This document shows positions 1 to 7,250 of a stretch of 64,000 nt of DNA, in pieces. The notes beneath the pieces were generated by a model that saw only the letters and a program-made list of their open reading frames with translations, had not been told where the DNA came from and ran no database searches. Made by a program: the position numbers and the translations under genes. This DNA is from Candidatus Zhuqueibacterota bacterium (GTDB lineage: Bacteria > Zhuqueibacterota > Zhuqueibacteria > Residuimicrobiales > Oceaniaggregativiventaceae), in NCBI GenBank assembly GCA_014728115.1, contig WJME01000220.1, positions 1-64,000 on the forward strand, read 5' to 3'. The stretch's first letter is position 1; every line of letters begins with the position of its first letter.

Positions 1-1
1 A

Positions 2-2191
2 GCCAGGGGCGTCAAGGATGCTGCAGATGTCATGGCCAGAGTCAATGATTTTGTGGTCAATGATATGAAAAAGGGCATGTTCGTGACTCTGTTTTATGTT
101 ATTATTGATTCGCGCAGACGTAAATTGTCGTATGCCAGTGCCGGTCATAATCCGATGATTCTTTACAGGACCTCCACGAACAAAACGTATTATCTCAATC
201 CCAGAGGGTTTCCGATTGGAATTTCACTTCCGGATAAGGATTTGTTTCGAAAATCGATAGAGTCTGATACCATTTCTTTGAAAGAAGATGATATATTGGT
301 CATCTATACAGATGGAGTCACCGAGGCCATGAATGGCCGGCGTCAGCTTTTCGGAGAAGAACGATTTTTGCAAACCATCCGCGAGTATGGTGATTTAACC
401 GCCAATGATTTTGTGGAAAAATTACAAAATGATCTTCGTTCTTTTACGGAAGGAAATCCCCAAAATGATGATATTACACTCGTGTCGATTAAGGAAAAAA
501 CCTCTGCAGAAAAATTAGAACTTAAACGGGCCAAAAAAGCTTTTCAGTTTATACAGGACGGTACGAGTATTAAAGAGGCTTGCGAGACTGCAGGTATCAC
601 GACTTATGCATATTATAACAAATATAAAGAACAATTCGATAGCGAAGGTGTCGAGAGCTATGAACTGGAAACGGACAACGAAACGATTGAAGTCAAACAT
701 CTGAGCATCGAAGAAAAAGCCAAGATTTATGATATCATAAGACGGTTTCCAGAATATGGGGCGAAAAGAATTAGCGAGGAGCTTCGCACCGAGCACTATG
801 GCGAGACAGAAATCAGTCCATCTCGCATTTATGAAGAGTTGGTGCGGGCCAGACTGAACACAAAAGAGTTGCGGGAATCCTTTATTCAGCGAGGAGGGCG
901 CAAAAAACCGGTTAAACCGCCCGGAACTCCGCTTTTGACCATCGATGGACGAGTCATCATTCAAAAGGGGAATATTGATCAGGGGTCTTCGCCTCCCGCC
1001 AAAAAAGCACGGGATGAGAAACGGTCTGAAGCAAAACCCTCAGCACCGCTCAAAGAATCCAAAACAAAACCCAAGCCCCCAGCTCAACGAATTCCCGGTC
1101 GGGACTTGATTCATCTCGAAATTTCAGAGTTGTTAACTACACCTATCGAAGATTTGCTCGATAAACGCGGCACAGATCACATCAAAACGTTGCAACCACA
1201 TGAACAAAGAGATGTAGAGCAAGCAAGAGGTGAGAACGATGAGATCGATTTTGACAAGGAAATGGAACTTATCGATGACGCTGAGGAAATTGAAGCTGAA
1301 TCTGAAAGCGACAGCGACCAAACCGATGATCTGACTATAGAAAATTCTGATGATTCCGTAATCAGCAAAGAGGAACTCGAATTTGCAGAGTTGGTAGAAT
1401 TGGGTGGAGGATTACAAGACCCAAGCGATGAACAAAAGGAACGGTTCGAAGGACAGATTCCCGAGGACGCCACAGTGCTGGAAGAGACTGATAATAATAA
1501 AGAGGCCCTGGAAACTGAATCCGCGGAGGCTTTTGAAGAATTTTTAGAAATCGAGCAAGAACATGGCCTGATAACGCCCGAAGGTGAGTTAGACGCCGAT
1601 ATATCCGATGAACTTTTATTCGATAATATCGACAATCAATTACACGTAGAACCAGAGGAGCCTGAAGAGACTGTTGCTGATACTCGAAGCGATGATACAG
1701 CCAAATCTTTGTCAAAGAAAAAGATCGATTTTGATGAATTGTTGAGTTTGCTTGAAACAGCTGCCAATGAATCATCTGAAACTCATGATGAAGAGACAGT
1801 ACATCAGGCCTCGGAAAAGGAACTTTCAAAAAATGATCTGTTGGAAATGGCATATGGTGCATATGAAAATAAAGATTATAATTATTGTATTTCTCAATTA
1901 AATCATTATATTTCTCATTATCCGTTGGATGTTCAGGCATTTCATTTGTTAGGGAATGCGCATTTTCGGTTACAACACTACCGCGACGCTACCCGGGCAT
2001 ATCGCCATGTATTGCGACTTGAGCCAAACGATCAACGTGCTTTGGAAAATCTGGGTGTCATTTATGCCAATCAGGGTGATTTTAACCGTGCCCTTTTACT
2101 GTGGGAAAAACTACTGCAACAAACACCGCAGCGAAATGATCTGAAAAAAAGTATTGAACGCGCAAAAAAGTTTCTCAAAGATACCGTATAG
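2..2191 (+). CDS. PP2C/SpoIIE-type phosphatase fused to HTH and TPR regions (5' end cut)
   Basis: The reading frame is open from base 2, so the N-terminus lies before the window; the ATG at 32 is internal. Counting from that ATG, residues 1-155 are the C-terminal half of a PP2C-like serine phosphatase, with the SAGHNP motif, IYTDGVTEA and a late NDD metal-binding pair. Residues 163-205 look like a transposase-type helix-turn-helix, and residues 225-283 like the second HTH of IS3-type transposases (HTH_21-like). A long acidic, probably disordered linker follows (about 290-600), then about three TPR repeats (605-719). Such phosphatases dephosphorylate STAS anti-sigma antagonists in partner-switching pathways, and a STAS gene is next. 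No transposase catalytic domain is present, so the HTH parts are probably DNA- or protein-binding modules. The phosphatase call is firm; the HTH assignment is from pattern only. Confidence 0.85.
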   Translation, partial: ARGVKDAADVMARVNDFVVNDMKKGMFVTLFYVIIDSRRRKLSYASAGHNPMILYRTSTNKTYYLNPRGFPIGISLPDKDLFRKSIESDTISLKEDDILVIYTDGVTEAMNGRRQLFGEERFLQTIREYGDLTANDFVEKLQNDLRSFTEGNPQNDDITLVSIKEKTSAEKLELKRAKKAFQFIQDGTSIKEACETAGITTYAYYNKYKEQFDSEGVESYELETDNETIEVKHLSIEEKAKIYDIIRRFPEYGAKRISEELRTEHYGETEISPSRIYEELVRARLNTKELRESFIQRGGRKKPVKPPGTPLLTIDGRVIIQKGNIDQGSSPPAKKARDEKRSEAKPSAPLKESKTKPKPPAQRIPGRDLIHLEISELLTTPIEDLLDKRGTDHIKTLQPHEQRDVEQARGENDEIDFDKEMELIDDAEEIEAESESDSDQTDDLTIENSDDSVISKEELEFAELVELGGGLQDPSDEQKERFEGQIPEDATVLEETDNNKEALETESAEAFEEFLEIEQEHGLITPEGELDADISDELLFDNIDNQLHVEPEEPEETVADTRSDDTAKSLSKKKIDFDELLSLLETAANESSETHDEETVHQASEKELSKNDLLEMAYGAYENKDYNYCISQLNHYISHYPLDVQAFHLLGNAHFRLQHYRDATRAYRHVLRLEPNDQRALENLGVIYANQGDFNRALLLWEKLLQQTPQRNDLKKSIERAKKFLKDTV

Positions 2192-2204
2192 ATAGTGTTT
2201 ATTG

Positions 2205-2233
2205 TTGACATTTTCCGCTTTAACCGCTATATT
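2205..2233 (+). promoter_or_regulatory. sigma-70 promoter before the STAS gene
   Basis: TTGACA at 2205-2210, a 17-base spacer and TATATT at 2228-2233. This is a near-perfect housekeeping promoter about 100 bases before the STAS start, so the antagonist can be made independently of the phosphatase. Confidence 0.75.
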
Positions 2234-2335
2234 TATTACTTGAAGTTTTGCAACATATTATAAATTATGAATTTCCCCGGTTTATAACGGCTCTGGCAGC
2301 ATGAGCGATACGGGGATTGTCAACGGAGATCAAAC

Positions 2336-2974
2336 ATGGAAGGCATTCAATTGTCTGTCGAAAAAGCAGGCGTGGGTAACGCTATATCCGTAATCAAAGT
2401 TGGCGGTTACATTGATACGACCACATCTTCAGAGTTAGAACACGCTCTGAGCAGTTTGCTCAAAGAGGGATCATATAATATCATCATCGACCTCGGAAAT
2501 GTTGATTATGTCAGCAGTGCAGGCTGGGGTATCTTTATCAGCGAGATAAAAGGTATTCGAGAAAAAGGTGGTGACTTGAAACTCGTTCGTATGATTCCCG
2601 AAGTGTATGAAGTATTTGAGTTACTCGAGTTTCATTATATTCTCAAGGCTTTTGATACCCTGGATGAGGCCGTAAAGGATTTCGAGAGAAATTTACCCGC
2701 TTTTGCAAAAACAGAGTCTCAGAAACAAACTGCTCCTCCCGCGCACAAGGAACCAGAAGCCTCTCCATCAGGCCCGGCTGAAAAGAGTGTTGAGGAGAAA
2801 ATTTCCAGTATCGTGATGAAAAACCCCGATATCAGTAACACGGAAATTGCAAAAATTCTAAACACGCCGGAATATGGTAATATCAAACTTGGTTGGTTTG
2901 GGATGCGCAAGACTCTCAAGAAAATGGGGCTCGCAAATAAAAAAGATCGCAAGAGGTTAGTTCAAAATAGTTAA
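2336..2974 (+). CDS. STAS-domain anti-sigma factor antagonist with C-terminal HTH-like domain
   Basis: Residues 5-115 form a STAS (SpoIIAA-like) domain. In VDYVSSAGWG, Ser61 aligns with the phospho-acceptor serine of SpoIIAA (MDSSGLG). Residues 122-148 are a Pro/Ala/Lys linker. Residues 151-207 are a compact helical domain that aligns with residues 225-283 of the upstream phosphatase: EEK at the start, a shared Pro, I..L before a T-x2-YG element, and a final L..K..R. In partner switching a kinase phosphorylates the STAS protein and a PP2C enzyme reverses it, which controls release of a sigma factor or other target. No anti-sigma kinase is in the window. GGAG lies a few bases before the ATG. 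An intrinsic terminator follows the gene. Confidence 0.88.
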   Translation: MEGIQLSVEKAGVGNAISVIKVGGYIDTTTSSELEHALSSLLKEGSYNIIIDLGNVDYVSSAGWGIFISEIKGIREKGGDLKLVRMIPEVYEVFELLEFHYILKAFDTLDEAVKDFERNLPAFAKTESQKQTAPPAHKEPEASPSGPAEKSVEEKISSIVMKNPDISNTEIAKILNTPEYGNIKLGWFGMRKTLKKMGLANKKDRKRLVQNS

Positions 2975-2997
2975 TAACAGCCTGCTGATTACTCATT

Positions 2998-3042
2998 GGC
3001 CCCATCTTGCATGAATGTGCAAGGCATTGGGGCCGTTTTTTT
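2998..3042 (+). terminator. intrinsic terminator after STAS gene, in the obg leader
   Basis: GGCCCCA (2998-3004) pairs with TGGGGCC (3028-3034); inside it TTGCA (3007-3011) pairs with TGCAA (3018-3022). Seven T follow at 3036-3042. It ends only 8 bases before the obg ATG, so it may also act as an attenuator for obg. Confidence 0.8.
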
Positions 3043-3050
3043 ACGTGACT

Positions 3051-4037
3051 ATGACTTTTATCGACTTTGCTGAAATTGAAGTTACTGCGGGAAACGGGGG
3101 AAGCGGCTGTGTTGCTTTCCGTCGGGAAAAGTATGTACCTAAAGGCGGACCCAGTGGAGGAGATGGCGGACGAGGAGGCGACGTGTTTGCCGTAGCCGAT
3201 CCGCATATTCAGACTTTGATGGATTTTAAATATAAATCTCGATATCAAGCCAAAAGAGGACAGCATGGTCAGGGAGACAATAAAACCGGGAAAAGCGGAG
3301 AGTCGATCACGATCAGCCTTCCTGTCGGAACGGTAATCAAGGATAAAGAAACCGGGGATGTCATCGGCGATTTAACGGGACCGGGGGAAAAAATTCTCCT
3401 GGCCAAGGGCGGTCGTGGGGGGCAAGGTAATGCGCGCTATGTCACCCCTACGAACAGAGCCCCCAGAGAATGGCAGGTTGGTGAAGAAGGTGAATCACGG
3501 GTGGTCATTCTCGAATTGAAATTGATCGCAGACATTGGACTCGTTGGACTTCCGAATGCCGGCAAGTCGACCTTACTGTCGCGAATTTCAGCTGCAAGAC
3601 CAAAGATTGCCGATTACCCATTTACCACCCTGGTCCCCAATTTGGGCATTGTGCCGGTAGCTGATTTTGGGAGCTTTGTTGTGGCTGATATTCCGGGTTT
3701 GATTCAAGGTGCACATGAAGGCAAGGGGCTGGGAATGCAATTTCTCCGTCATGTAGAGCGTACACGCGTGCTGACCATGATTCTTGACGCCAGCTCCCAA
3801 GACTTGAACGCCGATTATCAGACCTTGATAAGCGAGTTGAAATCTTATGGCCAGGGCTTGATCCACAAGCCGAGGATGATTGTATATACAAAATCTGATC
3901 TTGTTTCAGACTCATTCCAACCCTTGATTGAGCCAGAGACAGCCGGTGAAGACTATATCCTGATTTCTGCAGTAACTGGTGATAACCTATCCCAAATGAT
4001 CCAAAAAATGTGGCATCTTTTGCAATCTGAATCGTGA
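3051..4037 (+). CDS. obgE: GTPase Obg/CgtA
   Basis: Essential ribosome-associated GTPase that acts in 50S subunit maturation and stress control. The N-terminal glycine-rich Obg fold is clear (MTFIDFAEIEV, then GGPSGGDGGRGGD). The G domain follows with the P-loop GLPNAGKST, DIPGLI and TKSD. At 328 residues it is a short Obg with little C-terminal extension. I chose the ATG at 3051 because it matches the family N-terminus; the longer frame from 3015 would start inside the terminator hairpin. No Shine-Dalgarno sequence is visible and no promoter fits between hairpin and start. The stop overlaps the dprA start (TGATG). Confidence 0.97.
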   Translation: MTFIDFAEIEVTAGNGGSGCVAFRREKYVPKGGPSGGDGGRGGDVFAVADPHIQTLMDFKYKSRYQAKRGQHGQGDNKTGKSGESITISLPVGTVIKDKETGDVIGDLTGPGEKILLAKGGRGGQGNARYVTPTNRAPREWQVGEEGESRVVILELKLIADIGLVGLPNAGKSTLLSRISAARPKIADYPFTTLVPNLGIVPVADFGSFVVADIPGLIQGAHEGKGLGMQFLRHVERTRVLTMILDASSQDLNADYQTLISELKSYGQGLIHKPRMIVYTKSDLVSDSFQPLIEPETAGEDYILISAVTGDNLSQMIQKMWHLLQSES

Positions 4038-5149
4038 TGGAAAAAGATATGGCAATCAGGGATAAAATCGATCATTATTCCTTGTTGTGTTTATCCAGTG
4101 TTACTGGGCTCGGACCCTATAAAGTCCGCATTTTGGTCGAGCGCTTTGGATCTCCTCAACGAGTACTGCAATCCTCTCCCAGAGAACTGGTACAGATACC
4201 TGGCATTGATAAAATCATGGCCGAACGGATCAGAAAGGAAGCAGATCATAAATTTGCCAAAGATCAGCTACAACGTCTTGAAAAAAGTCGGATTAAAGTT
4301 GTTTCTTTTTGGGATAACGACTATCCTGCCGGGTTAAAAACACTATTCGACCCGCCGGTCCTCTTGTTTGTTCATGGAGAACTGAATCCTGATACAGATC
4401 AAAGTATTGCCATTGTCGGTACTCGTCAGGCCACCAATTATGGACGATGGGTCACTGAAAAGTTTACGCGCGAACTTGTTTCTCATAACTATTGGATAAC
4501 AAGTGGGTTGGCTCGTGGTATAGACACCATTGCTCATCGTCAGTGCTTAAATTGTGGCGGTAAAACGGTTGCTGTTTTAGGATCTGGGTTGGATCGCATT
4601 TATCCTGCTGAAAACACAGAATTATCCCGGCATATTTCGAATCAAGGGGCTGTCGTGAGCGAATTTCCAATGGGTGCAGGACCCGATGCTCCTCATTTTC
4701 CGCGTCGAAATCGGATTATCAGTGCCCTATCCCGGGCTGTTCTTGTTATAGAAGCAGGAGAAAAGAGCGGGGCTCTTATTACGACTGATTTTGCACTGGA
4801 ACAGGGCAAGGATGTATTTGTGGTGCCAGGAAATATCAACAGCCCTGCAAGTCAGGGAACCAACAAACTCATTCAGGAAGGTGCCAAGTTAGTCTTAAAA
4901 GTCGAGGACATCCTCGACGAAATTGCACCTTCTTGTAACGGTCAGCAGAGCCTTGACTTAAGTGAATCAGTTAATGTGAGTCCAAAAGAAAAACAATTAT
5001 TGTCCCAAATGACAAGTGAACCTATCCACATAGATCAGTTGGCCGAATTGATAAAAATGGAGCCTTTTCAAATTTTCCCCTTGTTGTTAAGTCTGGAATT
5101 AAAGCATTTTGTCAAACAGATTCCGGGAAAATATTTTGTTCGTCTGTAA
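4037..5149 (+). CDS. dprA: DNA-processing protein DprA
   Basis: DprA/Smf binds incoming single-stranded DNA and loads RecA during transformation. A helix-hairpin-helix-like N-terminal region (SSVTGLGPYK, VQIPGI) is followed by the Rossmann-type DprA core with SIAIVGTRQATNYGR, SGLARGIDTIAH, GSGLDRIYP and GSKGALITT-like GEKSGALITT, and by a C-terminal winged-helix region, about 370 residues in all. The start overlaps the obg stop, which implies translational coupling; GTG 4034 and ATG 4049 are alternatives. It sits about 20 kb from cinA-recA, which also belong to the DNA uptake and recombination set, but no pilus genes are in the window. Confidence 0.95.
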   Translation: MEKDMAIRDKIDHYSLLCLSSVTGLGPYKVRILVERFGSPQRVLQSSPRELVQIPGIDKIMAERIRKEADHKFAKDQLQRLEKSRIKVVSFWDNDYPAGLKTLFDPPVLLFVHGELNPDTDQSIAIVGTRQATNYGRWVTEKFTRELVSHNYWITSGLARGIDTIAHRQCLNCGGKTVAVLGSGLDRIYPAENTELSRHISNQGAVVSEFPMGAGPDAPHFPRRNRIISALSRAVLVIEAGEKSGALITTDFALEQGKDVFVVPGNINSPASQGTNKLIQEGAKLVLKVEDILDEIAPSCNGQQSLDLSESVNVSPKEKQLLSQMTSEPIHIDQLAELIKMEPFQIFPLLLSLELKHFVKQIPGKYFVRL

Positions 5150-5155
5150 AAATTG

Positions 5156-5184
5156 TTGACATGTGTATGAAAGTTTTGTATCTT
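5156..5184 (+). promoter_or_regulatory. sigma-70 promoter of the tRNA-Ser pair
   Basis: TTGACA at 5156-5161, 17-base spacer, TATCTT at 5179-5184; the first tRNA begins 9 bases later. The same TATCTT -10 box recurs at the tRNA-Glu promoter (18663). Confidence 0.75.
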
Positions 5185-5192
5185 CTAGGTCT

Positions 5193-5276
5193 GGAGGGCT
5201 AGACCTAATTGGCAAGGCAACGGTCTTGAAAACCGTCGGGCGAAAGCCCTTGTGGGTTCGAGTCCCACGCCCTCCG
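5193..5276 (+). tRNA. tRNA-Ser(TGA)
   Basis: Class II tRNA. Acceptor arm GGAGGGC (5193-5199) pairs with GCCCTCC (5269-5275), discriminator G. The anticodon stem CGGT..ACCG holds TGA, the long variable arm is GGGCGAAAGCCC, and the T loop is GTTCGAGTC. CCA is not encoded. Confidence 0.95.
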
Positions 5277-5304
5277 CTTGACTGCTGCCTGCCACTGAAT
5301 ATTC

Positions 5305-5393
5305 GGAGAGGTGCCGGAGTGGCTGAACGGGGCGGCCTGCTAAGCCGTTGTAGGGGTTTCTCCCTACCGCGGGTTCGAATCCCGCCCTCTCCG
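5305..5393 (+). tRNA. tRNA-Ser(GCT)
   Basis: Acceptor GGAGAGG (5305-5311) pairs with CCTCTCC (5386-5392), discriminator G. Anticodon GCT reads AGC/AGT. The long variable arm (GTAGGGG..CCCTAC) marks it as tRNA-Ser. CCA is not encoded. It is 28 bases after tRNA-Ser(TGA), with which it is probably co-transcribed. Confidence 0.95.
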
Positions 5394-5400
5394 CTTTTTA

Positions 5401-5438
5401 AGCGTACATTTGGCTGGTTTGATGTACGCTTTTCTTTT
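5401..5438 (+). terminator. terminator after the tRNA-Ser pair, in the gltX leader
   Basis: AGCGTACAT (5401-5409) pairs perfectly with ATGTACGCT (5422-5430), then TTTTCTTTT. It ends 10-22 bases before the possible gltX starts, leaving no room for a separate gltX promoter. Confidence 0.8.
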
Positions 5439-5460
5439 GATATTACAAATGGATGAAAAT

Positions 5461-7008
5461 ATGGTACGTGTAAGATTTGCTCCCAGTCCGACAGGATTTG
5501 TTCATATTGGCAGTTTAAGAACCGCACTCTATAACTATTTATATGCAAAGCGCCATAATGGGCAATTTATTTTAAGAATTGAAGATACAGATCGCAATCG
5601 ATTCGTCAAAGGAGCCACTGAAAATCTCGTCCGTGTGCTTGAATGGTCTGGTCTGATACCGGATGAAGGTCCTATGAAGGACGGTGGGTTTGGTCCTTAT
5701 TATCAGAGTCAGCGAACAGAGCTTTATCTCAAACATGCCCAGGAATTGATAAATACCGGCAAAGCCTACCTTGCCTTTGACACCCCAGAAGAAATCGAAA
5801 TGATGCGATCCGGCCAAAAAAAAGCCGGTAATTATTCGCCCATGTACAATTTTGTCATCAGAAGGCAAATGCGTAATAGCTTGACCATGTCTGAACAAGA
5901 CGTTCAGGATGAACTCGAAAAGCAAACTCCATATGTTGTCAGGTTATTGGTGCCGGAAAACCAGGATATCGAATTTGACGACATCATTCGTGGTCGTGTT
6001 GTATTCAATACCAAAGAGGTCGATGATCAGATCCTGATAAAATCGGACGGGTTCCCAACCTATCATCTCGCCAATGTGGTGGATGATCATTTTATGCAAA
6101 TCACCCATGTTATTCGTGGTGAAGAGTGGTTGAGCAGTGTACCAAAACATCTCCTGCTCTACCGATTTTTCGGGTGGCAGGTTCCTCATATGGCTCATTT
6201 GCCTCTTATTTTTAATCCTGATGGCTCAAAGATGAGTAAACGCCAGATCACGGATGCGGTTTTACGCAAAGAATCGGATGATTTACGAAAAGAGATCCTG
6301 TCGTCTGAAAAAAAGATCGATCCCAATTTGGAGCTTTATATCCAGGCAGGCTATGAACGGGAAGCTATCCTGAATTATATTGCGCTCCTCGGATGGAATC
6401 CCGGTGAAGGGGATGAAAGGCAAATTTTCAGCACTTCCGAACTGGAACAAGAATTCACACTGGAACGCGTCAACAAGTCCGGGGCCACTTTTGATATCAA
6501 AAAGTTAAATTGGATCAACAGAGAACATCTTGTGCGCATTTCTCTCGCGGAAACCCGGGAACGATTGAAAACTCTTTTAGAGGACCATCAAATCGACCCT
6601 TTTCCTGACCATTATTTGCTTCAAGTCATAGAACTGTTACAGCCCAGAGTCAATTTTATTGATGAGTACTGGTCAAAGGGCCTTTATTTCTTTCAAGATC
6701 CTGTTGAATATGATCGTGATGGAATAAAAAAGCGATGGAAAGATCGGTCTGCTCATTTAATCCTTGAATTTTTTGATAAAATTTCTAAATTAGAGTCGTT
6801 TACAGCAGAAAATATCGAAACCCGATTGCGCCAAATCACTGAACAGCATGAATTGGGAGCGGGACAACTCATTCATCCGGTGCGTTTGGCCGTATCAGGC
6901 ACGACCGCAGGACCAGGATTGTTCGAGATGCTGCAAGTTCTTGGAAAAGAGACCGTAATGCGTCGCCTGAAAAGAGCTGCTGAAATCATCCCTTCTTTAA
7001 AATCTTGA
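5461..7008 (+). CDS. gltX: glutamyl-tRNA synthetase
   Basis: Class I aminoacyl-tRNA synthetase that charges tRNA-Glu and, in bacteria without GlnRS, also tRNA-Gln. The first motif is FAPSPTGFVHIGS (HIGH class), the second SKMSKRQ (KMSKS class). Between KMSKR and the conserved LNYIALLGWNPG there is a lysine- and glutamate-rich stretch of roughly 25 residues more than usual. Length is 515 residues from the ATG at 5461 (MVRVRFAPSP); ATG 5449 would add four residues. No GlnRS or gatCAB gene is in the window. The gene runs to within 5 bases of tRNA-Gln(CTG), so synthetase and tRNA are probably on one transcript. Confidence 0.96.
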   Translation: MVRVRFAPSPTGFVHIGSLRTALYNYLYAKRHNGQFILRIEDTDRNRFVKGATENLVRVLEWSGLIPDEGPMKDGGFGPYYQSQRTELYLKHAQELINTGKAYLAFDTPEEIEMMRSGQKKAGNYSPMYNFVIRRQMRNSLTMSEQDVQDELEKQTPYVVRLLVPENQDIEFDDIIRGRVVFNTKEVDDQILIKSDGFPTYHLANVVDDHFMQITHVIRGEEWLSSVPKHLLLYRFFGWQVPHMAHLPLIFNPDGSKMSKRQITDAVLRKESDDLRKEILSSEKKIDPNLELYIQAGYEREAILNYIALLGWNPGEGDERQIFSTSELEQEFTLERVNKSGATFDIKKLNWINREHLVRISLAETRERLKTLLEDHQIDPFPDHYLLQVIELLQPRVNFIDEYWSKGLYFFQDPVEYDRDGIKKRWKDRSAHLILEFFDKISKLESFTAENIETRLRQITEQHELGAGQLIHPVRLAVSGTTAGPGLFEMLQVLGKETVMRRLKRAAEIIPSLKS

Positions 7009-7013
7009 TTTTT

Positions 7014-7084
7014 TGGGGAGTCGTCCAATGGCAGGACACATGACTCTGGATCATGGTATCGGGGTTCGAATCCCTGCTCCCCAG
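7014..7084 (+). tRNA. tRNA-Gln(CTG)
   Basis: Acceptor TGGGGAG (7014-7020) pairs with CTCCCCA (7077-7083), discriminator G. The anticodon stem CATGA/TCATG encloses CTCTGGA, so the anticodon is CTG. It starts 5 bases after the gltX stop and has no promoter of its own that I can see. CCA is not encoded. Confidence 0.94.
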
Positions 7085-7090
7085 CTTATA

Positions 7091-7119
7091 AGCACCTCAA
7101 TCTGAGGTGCTTTTTTTTT
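7091..7119 (+). terminator. terminator after tRNA-Gln
   Basis: AGCACCTCA (7091-7099) pairs with TGAGGTGCT (7103-7111) over a three-base loop, followed by a run of T. It ends the gltX-tRNA-Gln unit. Confidence 0.88.
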
Positions 7120-7134
7120 GGCATAAAAATTGTA
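7119..7134 (+). promoter_or_regulatory. weak sigma-54-like site
   Basis: TGGCAT, five A, then TTGTA. This matches the -24 element and spacing of sigma-54 promoters, but the -12 GC is GT. It lies about 115 bases before the barrel protein gene, directly after a terminator. Tentative. Confidence 0.25.
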
Positions 7135-7250
7135 ATACTATCAGCGTTGAATATCCTGTTTTTATAAGTGCAATAAAATCAATTTGGATATTTTTTGACC
7201 AGTGACACTAAAGTAACACTGTTTCCATTTTGTACGTAAGGAACCCCTTT

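Noticed and set aside
163-900. A transposon remnant in the phosphatase gene
   Set aside because: There are no inverted repeats, target duplications or catalytic domain, and the HTH parts are in frame with the phosphatase and TPR regions.
515-1940. Long minus-strand open frames (515-964, 1177-1635, 1362-1940) inside the phosphatase gene
   Set aside because: They lie opposite a supported + strand gene, are rich in Ser/Leu as expected for the complement of an acidic region, and match no family.
3015-3050. Longer obg start at 3015
   Set aside because: It would begin inside the terminator hairpin and add twelve residues that the Obg family does not have.
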